DNA of 64,000 nt, taken from the NCBI RefSeq assembly GCF_008710705.1, contig NZ_VYRZ01000001.1, forward strand, positions 806,001 to 870,000, given 5' to 3'. This document shows, in pieces, positions 31,082 through 39,888 of this stretch (within the stretch, counting starts at the first letter, position 1; each line of letters opens with the position of its first letter). This DNA is from Microbacterium radiodurans. Lineage in GTDB: Bacteria; Actinomycetota; Actinomycetes; Actinomycetales; Microbacteriaceae. Under the pieces are notes generated by a model. That model was not told the DNA's origin, did not search any database, and saw only the letters and a program-made list of their open reading frames with translations. The translations under genes were made by a program, and so were the position numbers.

Positions 31082-33049
31082 TCAGACGCGCAGCATCCGG
31101 ACCACGTCGTCGTCGGCCAGCCGCCCGTCGGCGACGAGCAGGCGGTAGCTCCGGCGCACCGGCTCGGCGGCGCTCGTCTCGACCGGGGCGGCCCACGCGA
31201 GGGAGGCGCCGATCCCCGGATAGCCGGCGACCCGCACGAACCACGGATCGCGGCGCGACGCCTCGTCGAGCGGGGCGAGACCGACGGTCGCCTCCGCGCC
31301 CGAGAACACCCCCGACCACGCGAGCCAGCCGGACGCGGTGCCGTGCACGCCGTCCTCTCCGCGCGCGTCCGCCGTGCGCACGTCGACATCGGAACAGGCG
31401 GGAAGCCGCCAGCTGAGTCCGCCGTAGCCGCCGCCGACCCGGCCGTTGCTGCCGGGGCTGCCGAGCGACACCGTCCGCTCGCCCGCGGGAGCGAGCGTGA
31501 AGGTCAGGTCGACGGTGGCGTGCCGGTCGTCCGAGGCCGTGACGTTCATCGTCCGCTCCTCGGCGAGCACGGGGGCGCCGTCCGGTCCGACCCAGCGCAG
31601 CACGGCGTCGACGGTGGAGTCGGAGGCGGTGAGCGACGCCGTCTCGATGCGGCCCTGATCGCCGCGCCAGATGTAGTCGCGACCGGGCGTGTAGGTGCGA
31701 CCGCCCCAGAAGTTGGCGCCGTCGACATCCTGCAGCGTCACGCTGAGCCCCAGGTGCCAGTCGTGGTCGATCGGGTGGTGGTCGCTCACCACGACGCCGC
31801 CGGGGGTCGTGATCGGATGCAGGTAGGGGCGCGGGCTCGAGGATGCCGCGGTGCCCGCACCGTCGCGCAGCGCCGCGATCGCGCCGCCGTCCGCCCTGCC
31901 GCGGAGGGTCGCGAGTACGCGTCCCGAGTCGGCGGCCGCGAACGGCAGGTGGAGCTCGGCGAAGGTGGCCGCCGCGTCGACGGCGCGCTCGATCCCCTCG
32001 ACGATCCCCGCGACGACGGGTCGCCGCGCGTCCCCCTCGCCCACGAACGACAGGTGCTCCGGATCGATCGGATGCGGCGTCGTCCGCCGCACGGCGTCGG
32101 CGACCCGCACGAATGCGCCGGTCGCGGCGAGCGGCGCCAGGAGCGGCGTGCCGACGTCGCGGTGATCGAGCAGGTTCTCGAGCAGATCGACGCGCCCGAA
32201 GTCCTCGCGGACCCCGCCCGCCTCGACGACGTCCGCCGTGTAGAAGAAGCGTGCGGCTCCGCGGGTGCCGCGCACCACCACCCACGGCTCCACCTGTTCG
32301 GGGGCGCAGAGGGTCAGGCCGGACGTGACCCGGATGCCGGCGGTCGTCGACACGCGCACCAGGCTCGTGTCGTCGCCCTCGATCTCGTTCGCGCGGTACA
32401 GGTCCGTCGTCACCTGGGTGACGTCGCGGGCCCCGGTCGCACCCGCGATGGCGAGCGCCGTCGCCGTCGCGTGCGCGAGCGGGTTCGTCACGACGCCGTC
32501 GACGACCGCGACGCCGTCGAGCTCGCGCCGCCCGGCCCACCGGCTCCGCTTCCAGTAGGCCGCGTCCCGGGCCCAGAGCCCGACCGCCCCGACCGCCTGG
32601 ATCGCGCCGATGTCGAAGCGGTCGGCCGCCAGCGCCGGCAGCGCGAGCGAGCCGAGGCTCTGGAAGCCGACCTGAACGCGCGCGCCCGATGCGGCCGCGG
32701 CATCCGACAGTGCGGCGAAATCGGACGACGACACGACCGGGGGCTTCTCGAGGTAGAGGTCGATCCCGCGTGCGAGGACCGTCGCCGCGAGGGCGGCGTG
32801 CGTGTGCAGGGGCGTCGCGACGATCACCACGTCGATGCGGTCGATGTCGCCGCGGTCGGCGGCTGCGAGGAGGCCGGTCAGATCGCCGAAGACGCGCGTG
32901 CGATCGGGCAGCTCGCCCGCGGCGGGCGGCACCGGGTCGGCGACCGCGATCAGCCTCACCCGGTCGCCGAGTCGGCGCAGGTTCGCCAGGTGGACGGCGC
33001 CGTAGCCGTGCACCCCGACGAGAGCGATGGTGGTGATGGGGTGAGTCAC
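31082..33049 (-). CDS. Fusion of Gfo/Idh/MocA dehydrogenase and DUF6807 (PmoA-like) domain
   Basis: 655 residues. Residues 1 to about 330 form a Gfo/Idh/MocA oxidoreductase (IALVGVHGYGAVHLANL NAD motif; YLEKPPVV with the catalytic Lys). Residues from about 400 to 655 match the DUF6807 or PmoA-like fold, with RPYLHPITTPGG and HHPIDHDWHLGL near the domain start and a FVRVAGYPGIG segment near the end. The two domains often occur as neighbouring separate genes in carbohydrate loci; here they are one chain. A LacI-type operator lies upstream. A role in oxidising or binding a sugar derivative is likely, but no substrate is known. There is no signal peptide. Confidence 0.85.
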   Translation of the reverse strand: MTHPITTIALVGVHGYGAVHLANLRRLGDRVRLIAVADPVPPAAGELPDRTRVFGDLTGLLAAADRGDIDRIDVVIVATPLHTHAALAATVLARGIDLYLEKPPVVSSSDFAALSDAAAASGARVQVGFQSLGSLALPALAADRFDIGAIQAVGAVGLWARDAAYWKRSRWAGRRELDGVAVVDGVVTNPLAHATATALAIAGATGARDVTQVTTDLYRANEIEGDDTSLVRVSTTAGIRVTSGLTLCAPEQVEPWVVVRGTRGAARFFYTADVVEAGGVREDFGRVDLLENLLDHRDVGTPLLAPLAATGAFVRVADAVRRTTPHPIDPEHLSFVGEGDARRPVVAGIVEGIERAVDAAATFAELHLPFAAADSGRVLATLRGRADGGAIAALRDGAGTAASSSPRPYLHPITTPGGVVVSDHHPIDHDWHLGLSVTLQDVDGANFWGGRTYTPGRDYIWRGDQGRIETASLTASDSTVDAVLRWVGPDGAPVLAEERTMNVTASDDRHATVDLTFTLAPAGERTVSLGSPGSNGRVGGGYGGLSWRLPACSDVDVRTADARGEDGVHGTASGWLAWSGVFSGAEATVGLAPLDEASRRDPWFVRVAGYPGIGASLAWAAPVETSAAEPVRRSYRLLVADGRLADDDVVRMLRV

Positions 33050-33082
33050 GGGAGCCTCCTTCGGCCTCGTCCCATTCTGTCA

Positions 33083-33095
33083 GTAAGCGCTTTCC
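33083..33095. promoter_or_regulatory. LacI-type operator before the Gfo/Idh-DUF6807 fusion
   Basis: GTAAGCGCTTTCC, a near palindrome centred on GC, 34 bases before the gene start. Confidence 0.65.
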
Positions 33096-33120
33096 CTCGC
33101 GAGAACTCCCCCGCCTCCCC

Positions 33121-33182
33121 GTCGACTCGCCGCATATAGCGGATGCGCCGACTCGGGCATCCGCGATTCGTGGCGAGCCGAC
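33121..33182. repeat. 62-nt palindromic intergenic repeat, copy 1
   Basis: GTCGACTCGCC at the left end and GGCGAGCCGAC at the right end form outer arms, with an inner GCGGATGC/GCATCCGC stem. A second element of the same length and plan lies at 35067-35128; they flank the ABC exporter gene. Confidence 0.7.
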
Positions 33183-33245
33183 CGAGTCGCTGGCGGCTGA
33201 CGGATATCGACCGGGCCGGTGCCGGGGAAGGGGGATCGGGCTACC

Positions 33246-35030
33246 ATGGGAGGCGTGGCACGGAAACCGCTTTCCCAGCCCGCGGACCTGATCGACGGCG
33301 CTCACCCGACCCGATCCGTCCTCCGGCTGCTCGCCCGACGGCCGGGGCGCATGACGGTGGCCGTGCTCGCGTTCGCGATGAAGGAGATCCCGCTGTGGTT
33401 CCTCCCGGTCATCACCGCGGCGATCATCGACATCGTCGCCGGCGGGGGAGAGGTCGCGGCCGTCCTGGGCTGGTTCGCGCTTGCCGCAGCGCTGCTCCTG
33501 CAGAACTACCCGAACCACATCCTCTACACGCGCAGCTTCATGACCGTCGTGCGCGACACCGGCGCCGACCTGCGGAACGCGCTCGCCGCGCGCCTGCAGA
33601 GCCTCTCGATCGGCTACCACTCGCGGGTGAGCTCCTCCATCGTGCAGACGAAGGTCGTCCGCGACGTCGAGAACGTCGAGCTCATGCTCCAGCAGGTGAC
33701 GCACCCGCTGCTGTCGGCCACGATGGTCATGCTCGGCGCCCTGTCGATGACGGCGGTCGCCGTGCCGCAGTTCCTGCCGGTGTACGCCCTCGCGGTGCCG
33801 ATCGCCATCGGCATCCGCTACGGGATGCGCAACCGCTCGCGTCAGCGCAACGAGATCTTCCGCCGCGAGGTCGAGGTGCTCTCGGCGCGCGTGGGCGAGA
33901 TGGCGTCGCTCATCCCCGTCACCCGTGCGCACGGTCTCGAGCAGACCGCTGTCACGCGTGTGACGACCGGCGCCGAGGGGGTGCGCCGGGCGGGTCTGCA
34001 CCTCGACATGCTCAACGGCCACGTCGCCTCGATCTCATGGGTCGCGATGCAGCTGCTGGGTGTCGGCTGCCTCGTGCTGGCCGCGGTCTTCTCGCTCACC
34101 GGCATCCTTCCGATCTCGCCGGGCGAGGTCGTCCTGCTCTCGACCTACTTCACGCTGCTCACCCAGGGGCTCACGCAGCTGCTGATGCTCATCCCGGTCG
34201 GTGCCCGCGGTCTGGAGTCGGTCCGCTCGATCGCCGAGGTGCTGCAGGAGCCCGACCTCGAGCAGAACGAGGGCAAGCGTCGCGTCGACGCGGTCGTCGG
34301 CGACATCCGTCTGGATGCCGCCAGCCACCGCTACGACGGGGCGGAGGAGGACGCGCTCCACGAGATCGACCTGCACATCCCGACGGGGCGCACTTACGCC
34401 TTCGTGGGTTCGTCGGGCTCGGGCAAGTCGACGCTGCTGAACCTCGTGCTCGGGTTCGTGCGGCCCACGTCCGGCCGGTTGACGATCGACGGCGCCGACG
34501 TGCAGGAGCTCGACCTCCGCACCGTGCGCCGTGCCGTGTCGGTCGTGCCCCAGGAGTCGGTGCTGTTCGAGGGGACGATCCGGGAGAACGTCGCGTACGG
34601 CCTCGAGGACGTGCCGGACGCGCGCATCGAGCAGGCCCTGCGCGATGCCAACGCGTGGCAGTTCGTGCAGGACCAGCCGCAGGGCTGGGACACCGTCGTG
34701 GGCGAACGCGGCGCTCGGCTCTCGGGCGGTCAGCGTCAGCGTCTCGCGATCGCCCGGGCGCTGGTGCGCGATCCGCGCATCCTGCTGCTCGACGAGGCGA
34801 CCTCGGCACTCGATCCGGAGTCCGAGGAGCTCGTGAAGGAGGCCCTCGGGCGTCTCATGGCGGGGCGCACGACCCTCGTCGTGGCGCACCGTCTCTCGAC
34901 CATCCGCCAGGCCGACCGCATCGTCGTGCTCGAGCGCGGCCGTATCGTCGAGCAGGGGAGCCACGACGACCTGCTGGCCGCCGCCGGCCGCTACGCCCAC
35001 CTGCACGCGACCCAGTCCGGCCTCGCGTGA
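33246..35030 (+). CDS. ABC exporter half-transporter (membrane domain plus ATPase)
   Basis: 594 residues from the ATG with AAGGGGGA about 10 bases upstream; a GTG nine codons earlier is possible. Residues 30-320 are an ABC type-1 exporter membrane domain with six spans (LLQNYPNHILYTRSFMTVVR intracellular loop). The ATPase has Walker A GSSGSGKST (near residue 390), signature LSGGQRQR, Walker B ILLLDEATSALD and the H-loop AHRLSTI. As a half-transporter it must dimerise. It has no neighbour in its family here and is unrelated to the importers, so a role in exporting a drug, lipid or metabolite is open. Paired 62-nt hairpin repeats flank it. Confidence 0.93.
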   Translation: MGGVARKPLSQPADLIDGAHPTRSVLRLLARRPGRMTVAVLAFAMKEIPLWFLPVITAAIIDIVAGGGEVAAVLGWFALAAALLLQNYPNHILYTRSFMTVVRDTGADLRNALAARLQSLSIGYHSRVSSSIVQTKVVRDVENVELMLQQVTHPLLSATMVMLGALSMTAVAVPQFLPVYALAVPIAIGIRYGMRNRSRQRNEIFRREVEVLSARVGEMASLIPVTRAHGLEQTAVTRVTTGAEGVRRAGLHLDMLNGHVASISWVAMQLLGVGCLVLAAVFSLTGILPISPGEVVLLSTYFTLLTQGLTQLLMLIPVGARGLESVRSIAEVLQEPDLEQNEGKRRVDAVVGDIRLDAASHRYDGAEEDALHEIDLHIPTGRTYAFVGSSGSGKSTLLNLVLGFVRPTSGRLTIDGADVQELDLRTVRRAVSVVPQESVLFEGTIRENVAYGLEDVPDARIEQALRDANAWQFVQDQPQGWDTVVGERGARLSGGQRQRLAIARALVRDPRILLLDEATSALDPESEELVKEALGRLMAGRTTLVVAHRLSTIRQADRIVVLERGRIVEQGSHDDLLAAAGRYAHLHATQSGLA

Positions 35031-35066
35031 TTCCCCCCGCCCCCCGCCCCCGCCCCCGCGCCCTCG

Positions 35067-35128
35067 GTCGAGTCGCCGCGAATCGCGGATGCCGGGGGCC
35101 CGACACCCGCACTTTCCGGCGAGTCGAC
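35067..35128. repeat. 62-nt palindromic intergenic repeat, copy 2
   Basis: GTCGAGTCGCC and GGCGAGTCGAC outer arms (one mismatch) with GCGGATGCC inside; aligned without gaps to 33121-33182. Confidence 0.7.
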
Positions 35129-35145
35129 AGAACCGAGGAGACACC

Positions 35146-36240
35146 ATGACCACCACGCTCCGCTGCGCGCTCGTCGGCACGGGCGCCGTCGCCGGGCATC
35201 ACGCCCGGGCGGTCGCGGCGCACCCGCGCGCCGAGCTCGTCGCCGTGACCGACCTCGACCCCGCCGCCGCGCGCGCGTTCGCCGAGCGGCACGGCTCGCC
35301 GCGGGTGCACGAGAGCCTCGACGCGCTGCTGGCCGACGAGCAGCCTGACGTCGTGCTCATCTGCACCCCGCCCGGGGTGCACCGCGAGCAGGCGGTGGCC
35401 GCGCTCGCCGCGGGAGCGCACGTCGTCGTCGAGAAGCCCCCGGCCCCGTCGCTGGACGAGCTCGACGAGATGCGGGCGGCGGCGGATGCCGCGGGCCGGC
35501 GCCTCGCGGTCGTCTTCCAGCAGCGCACCGGCACGGCCGCCGCGCACGTGAAGCGGCTGCTCGTCTCCGGCGCGCTCGGGCGCCCTCTCATCGCGACCTG
35601 CCAGACGCTGTGGTTCCGCGACGCGGACTACTTCGCCGTGCCGTGGCGAGGCGCGTGGGAGACCGAGGGCGGCGGGACGACGCTCGGCCACGGCATCCAC
35701 CAGCTCGACCTGCTCGCGCACCTGCTCGGCGACTGGCACAGCGTCGAGGCGCGGATGTGGCGCCTCGATCGCGAGACCCGGACCGAGGACGCCTCGACGG
35801 CGACGATCCGCTTCGCCTCGGGCGTCATCGCGCAGGTCGTGACGAGCGCGGTCTCGCCGCGGGAGACGAGCTCGATCCGCATCGACACGCAGAAGGCGAC
35901 GGTCACGGTCGACCACCTCTACGGGCACGGTCACGAGAACTGGCGGATCACACCGGCGCCGGGGTTCGAGGGCGAGGCCGCGGGCTGGACGCTCCCCGAG
36001 GCGGAGGAGCGCAGTGACCATGCGCCGCTGCTGCGCGACGTCTTCGACGCGATCCTCGCCGACGCCGCGCTTCCCGACACCGCCGATGCGCCCGCCCGCT
36101 CGCTCGAGCTCGTCGCGGCGATGTACGCCTCGGCGGCCGCCGACGGCGCGGTCGTGACCCCGGGCGAGCTGGCGCAGCATCCCACCCACCGCCGGAGCTT
36201 CGCGAGCCCGGTGACCGATCTCCGAGGCGGAACCCCATGA
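35146..36240 (+). CDS. Gfo/Idh/MocA-family oxidoreductase
   Basis: 364 residues from the ATG after GAGGAGAC. NAD-binding ALVGTGAVAGHH (8-19), ICTPPGVH, and the VVEKPPAPS block with catalytic Lys. The GGGTTLGHGIHQLDLLAHLLGDW segment carries the conserved His of the active site. It probably interconverts a sugar and its keto form. It overlaps the next gene, a GH43-like protein, by ATGA, which suggests the two act on the same glycan. Five such proteins occur in the window, so each may serve a separate sugar. Confidence 0.92.
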   Translation: MTTTLRCALVGTGAVAGHHARAVAAHPRAELVAVTDLDPAAARAFAERHGSPRVHESLDALLADEQPDVVLICTPPGVHREQAVAALAAGAHVVVEKPPAPSLDELDEMRAAADAAGRRLAVVFQQRTGTAAAHVKRLLVSGALGRPLIATCQTLWFRDADYFAVPWRGAWETEGGGTTLGHGIHQLDLLAHLLGDWHSVEARMWRLDRETRTEDASTATIRFASGVIAQVVTSAVSPRETSSIRIDTQKATVTVDHLYGHGHENWRITPAPGFEGEAAGWTLPEAEERSDHAPLLRDVFDAILADAALPDTADAPARSLELVAAMYASAAADGAVVTPGELAQHPTHRRSFASPVTDLRGGTP

Positions 36241-37205
36241 CCTCGGCGCCGGCCCTCCCGCGCGAGCTCTACCGCGATCCGGTCTACGACGGCGCGACCG
36301 ATCCCGTCGTCGTCAGCGATGCGAGCGGCGGCTGGTGGATGTTCTACACGCAGCGGCGCGCGATCCATCCCGACCCCGGCCCGGGCGTCGCGTGGGTGCA
36401 CGGCAGCCGCATCGGCGTCGCGCGCTCGGACGACGGCGTCTCGTGGTCGTACGTGGGCACTCTCGAGCCGGATGCCGCGGGGCTCCGCCTCGCACCGGGC
36501 GCGCCGCCCGCCGAGGTCGACCGCACCCACTGGGCGCCCGAGGTCGTCTGGGACGGCGACCTCTGGTGGATGTTCCTCACCGAGATCGACGGGGTTCCCG
36601 ACCGGTGGCCAGGATTCGCGCGGACGATCGTCGCCTACACCTCGCACGACCTCGAGGTCTGGGAGCGCCGCGCACCGCTCGCCCTCTCGAGCGACCGCGT
36701 CATCGACGCCGCCGTGGCGCGGACGCCCGACGGGCGCTGGCGCCTCTGGTACAAGGATGAGGCGGCCGACTCGGTGACGATGGTGGCGGCATCCGACGAT
36801 CTGTCCGCCTGGGAGCTCGAGGGCTTCGCTCTCGGCGGTCGCCCGCACGAGGGGCCGTCCGCGTTCGAGCTCGACGGGCGGTGGTGGCTCATCGTCGACG
36901 AGTGGCGCGGAATGGGCGTCCACCGCTCGGACGACGCGCTGACATGGGAACGCCAGGGCGATGCGGATGCCGTCGTCCTCGGCGCCGGAACGGTGCCGGG
37001 CACGGGCTTCGGCCACCACGGCGCCCCGGTCCGCGACGGCGAGCGGCTCTGGTACTACTTCTTCGCCCAGCCGTCGACGACCCCGGACGCCGGCGGCGAC
37101 GGCGCGGACACCGACGACGTCGACGCCCGCCGCTGCGCTGTCTACCGCGCGGAGCTGCGGGTCGTCGACGGCGTGCTCGTGTGCGAGCCCGACGCCGGGG
37201 GCTGA
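36237..37205 (+). CDS. GH43-like five-bladed propeller glycosidase
   Basis: 322 residues, no signal peptide. A five-bladed propeller pattern is visible: YRDPVYDGATDPVVV near residue 12 (candidate Asp general base or modulator), HWAPEVVWDGDLWWMFLT, RTIVAYTSHDLEVWE, VIDAAVARTPDGRWRLWYKDE and GFGHHGAPVRDGERLWYY. Tryptophan-rich blade ends WWMFYTQ recur. These resemble GH43/GH62/GH117-like hydrolases of arabinofuranosides or galactans. The family number is uncertain; GH43-like is the nearest. It is coupled to the dehydrogenase and ends only 13 bases from the stop of the convergent lyase gene, so readthrough is likely without a terminator. Confidence 0.72.
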   Translation: MTSAPALPRELYRDPVYDGATDPVVVSDASGGWWMFYTQRRAIHPDPGPGVAWVHGSRIGVARSDDGVSWSYVGTLEPDAAGLRLAPGAPPAEVDRTHWAPEVVWDGDLWWMFLTEIDGVPDRWPGFARTIVAYTSHDLEVWERRAPLALSSDRVIDAAVARTPDGRWRLWYKDEAADSVTMVAASDDLSAWELEGFALGGRPHEGPSAFELDGRWWLIVDEWRGMGVHRSDDALTWERQGDADAVVLGAGTVPGTGFGHHGAPVRDGERLWYYFFAQPSTTPDAGGDGADTDDVDARRCAVYRAELRVVDGVLVCEPDAGG

Positions 37206-37218
37206 GCGCGGCCGCTCA

Positions 37219-39888
37219 TCAAACGGGTTCGTCCTCGTCGCCGCCCCTCGGGAGCAGGTGACCGATCAGAGCGAGGTTCTGGATCGCGGCCAGACCGTAC
37301 TGCGCCGCGTCGTTCGTCGAGATCGAGGGAACCTCGTCGACCGGGTTCAGCACGTGCGGGGGAAGCACCCGGGTGCGGCGGAGGTCGCGCCGGTGCAGGA
37401 GCCATTCGCCCATGCCCTCGAACGCCTGCCAGGCCAGGGCCGCGAGCGAGGCGTCGCCGGTGCGCGCTGCGGCGTGCGCCGCCAGACGGCTGTGCGCCTG
37501 CTCGAGGTGGATGCCGGTGAGCGGCCGGCCGACGGCCGCCTCCTGCTCGGCGGCCGTCGCGAGGTAGAGGCGGCAGTACTGCTCCCACGCCGACGCGAAG
37601 CCGGGCACCTCGACCAGATCGATGAGCTCGCTGCACACCTCCACGAGACCGAAGACCGCGCTCAGGTGCGACACCGCGACGCGATCCCGCCTCGTGTCGA
37701 AGCGGCCGGTGTCGAGGTCGTAGAGCGCCTCGCCCGTCAGGAACCCGTGCGGCAGCGCGCCGATGTCGGCCATCGTGCCGAGCAGGCGATCGCGCGACCA
37801 GGCATCGCCCGTGCGCTCCCAATCGGTCAGCCAGGTCGCGGCGAGCGCGCCCCAGTCGGTGCCGAGCCCGACGGCGAGCGCGCCGCGATCCGGTCGGTAG
37901 GTCGCGGCATCGGGTCGGACCTTCCGCGTCGGGTCGGTGTCGAGGAACCGCTCGTCGCTGTGACGCAGCTCGCGGAGCAGGTCGCCGACGCGCTCGTCCG
38001 CGGTCAGGTAGTGGAAGATGCGTCGGTAGATCGGACTGCTGATGCGCAGCTGCTTGGCGCTGCATCCCCAGTGCTGGACGTTGTGCCGTGACCCCAGTCC
38101 CGCCCAGCGTCCGAGATGGTAGACGTCGACCTCGCCGGTGTGCCGGGTCATCGCCTCGGCGAAGCGGAAGACGTCGGCTCGGCCCGTACGCAGGTAGGAG
38201 TACCAGAGCCAGAGGTCGGGGGAGAGCTCGCTGTTGTCCCAGGCGTAGCCGCCGACGTCGTAGCGCCACACGTGACGGTCGAGATCGTACGCGTGCATGA
38301 CGTCGCCGTAGTTCCAGAAGCCGTACCACCGCCGCTGGTCGACCTGTCCGAGGTAGTGCTCGAGCAGGAAGTCGAGGCTGTCCTCGATCTCGGCGCGTGC
38401 CGGGGTCGATCGGTCGACCGGCGCCCAGTCGCCGAAGACGCCGGCCCCGTGCAGGTGCGCGGGAGTCGGCTGCAGCAGCGGCGGTCGCTGCAGCTGGACG
38501 ACGTCGTCGGCGAGATCCGCGGTCGCGGGCGTGGCGCCGTAGCCGAACAGGGTGAGCTCGTGGGTGCGGGCGACGCCGTGAGCGTCGCCGAATCCCGGCT
38601 CGTAATCCTCGTAGGTGATCTCGAGCGCGTCGAGCTGGCTGGCGTAGTCGTCCTGCCCGAGGCCGTCGTGGTAGAACCGCATGTCCATCGGCGGCGCCTC
38701 GGGCGAGTGCAGCCAGGCGGTGACCGTCGCGCGGTCGCCCGTGGCTCCCCGCACGTCGAGCTGGCCGGGGTGCGACTGCCAGAACGAGCGCACGCCGACG
38801 CCGTATCCGCCGCCCGTGTCGGTGAGTGAGACCAAGCCGTCGGCCCGCGTGCCGGCGCCCGCGTCGATCCAGGCATGACCGGGGGCCGTGCGCTTGCGGA
38901 TCGCGAAGCCGTCCGCGCTCAGCTGGGTCAGGGTCAGGTCGGCCCACGCCGGAACGAGGTGGAGCCGGTCGGCGACGGCGGGGTCCCAGGTGTCGAGCGG
39001 TGGGGTCGCGCGGCCCGCGATCTGGGCCGCGCGCACCTCGTGCCCCGGATCCCGCCGCAGCCCCGTCACTCCCCGGACCGCTTCGGCGAAGATGCCGCCG
39101 TCCGCGCCCGCGACGCGGACGTGGCGGTCGTGCAACGGGGCGCGCAGGGGCACCTCGGCCCGCAGGCCCAGCCCCGCCAGGAAGTCGCGCTCGGCTCGGC
39201 CGTCCCACACCACGCTGTGAACCAGGCGGAGGCGATCGGATCCGGCCGTGGCGACCACGCGGACGGTGAAGGGGAGCCACTCCCGGTCGCCAGCCGTCTG
39301 CCGGTGCACGCCCTCGACGCGCACCACCGCGCGCACGGGGCCCTCCTGCTCGACCTCGACCGCGCGGACGCGCGATCGGTAGCGATGCCGCGGCGCGGTC
39401 TCGCCGTCGTCGGCCCACTCGTGCTGGACGAGGCTCACCAGGTGGATGTGCTCGGCCACGACCGCGTCGCCCCGCCGCATCCGTCGGATGACCGCTGCGC
39501 CGTCGCCCGGCGCTCCCGGGAGATCGAACTCGATCTGGAGCGGACCGGTGTCGAGGGTCAGCTCGGCGGCGCCGCGTCGGACGTCGACCCGGATCGGATT
39601 CGCGGGAGCGGCGGAGTCGTCGACGACGATCTCGTAGTCGCCGGGCCGGTCGGTGGCGCCGAGGGCGGCACCCACCCATTTCAGGCTGCCGTCCGGCCAG
39701 GTCGCGAGCGGCCAGAACTGGGCGGCGACGAGACCACCGCCGACCTCGCTCAGGCGCAGCGCATCCGTCGAGGCGACGCGGCCGCGCGGCAGCGGCGAGC
39801 CCCACGTGACGCCGCCGGGCAGACGCGACGGCGCGACGTCGTCGAGCCAGCGGAGCGGAACGGTTGGTCGGGCGTCGGGCGTGGTCAC
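37219..39888 (-). CDS. PcRGLX/YetA-like exo-rhamnogalacturonan lyase family protein
   Basis: 889 residues from the GTG at 39888, which overlaps the DUF1961 stop. Residues 10 to about 90 form an N-terminal beta domain (VPLRWLDD, GVTWGSPLPRG, WPDGSLKWVGAAL), then a beta-rich middle and a C-terminal alpha/alpha toroid from about 510 (RRWYGFWNYGDVMHAYD, GGYAWDNSELSPDLWLWYSYLR, HWGCSAKQLRIS). This layout belongs to the exo-RG lyase family typified by fungal PcRGLX (PL26) and B. subtilis YetA. No signal peptide, so it is cytoplasmic and probably cuts disaccharides from imported RG-I chains. It is last in the lpl-like operon. Confidence 0.88.
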   Translation of the reverse strand: MTTPDARPTVPLRWLDDVAPSRLPGGVTWGSPLPRGRVASTDALRLSEVGGGLVAAQFWPLATWPDGSLKWVGAALGATDRPGDYEIVVDDSAAPANPIRVDVRRGAAELTLDTGPLQIEFDLPGAPGDGAAVIRRMRRGDAVVAEHIHLVSLVQHEWADDGETAPRHRYRSRVRAVEVEQEGPVRAVVRVEGVHRQTAGDREWLPFTVRVVATAGSDRLRLVHSVVWDGRAERDFLAGLGLRAEVPLRAPLHDRHVRVAGADGGIFAEAVRGVTGLRRDPGHEVRAAQIAGRATPPLDTWDPAVADRLHLVPAWADLTLTQLSADGFAIRKRTAPGHAWIDAGAGTRADGLVSLTDTGGGYGVGVRSFWQSHPGQLDVRGATGDRATVTAWLHSPEAPPMDMRFYHDGLGQDDYASQLDALEITYEDYEPGFGDAHGVARTHELTLFGYGATPATADLADDVVQLQRPPLLQPTPAHLHGAGVFGDWAPVDRSTPARAEIEDSLDFLLEHYLGQVDQRRWYGFWNYGDVMHAYDLDRHVWRYDVGGYAWDNSELSPDLWLWYSYLRTGRADVFRFAEAMTRHTGEVDVYHLGRWAGLGSRHNVQHWGCSAKQLRISSPIYRRIFHYLTADERVGDLLRELRHSDERFLDTDPTRKVRPDAATYRPDRGALAVGLGTDWGALAATWLTDWERTGDAWSRDRLLGTMADIGALPHGFLTGEALYDLDTGRFDTRRDRVAVSHLSAVFGLVEVCSELIDLVEVPGFASAWEQYCRLYLATAAEQEAAVGRPLTGIHLEQAHSRLAAHAAARTGDASLAALAWQAFEGMGEWLLHRRDLRRTRVLPPHVLNPVDEVPSISTNDAAQYGLAAIQNLALIGHLLPRGGDEDEPV

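Noticed and set aside
33262..33275. GGAAACCGCTTTCC resembling a LacI operator
   Set aside because: It lies within the first codons of the ABC exporter gene, and the central bases CCGC break the palindrome. It may still bind weakly but is not listed as a site.
9871..35128. Paired palindromes as transposon ends
   Set aside because: The pairs are direct, short and flank ordinary genes; no transposase or target-site duplication was seen.
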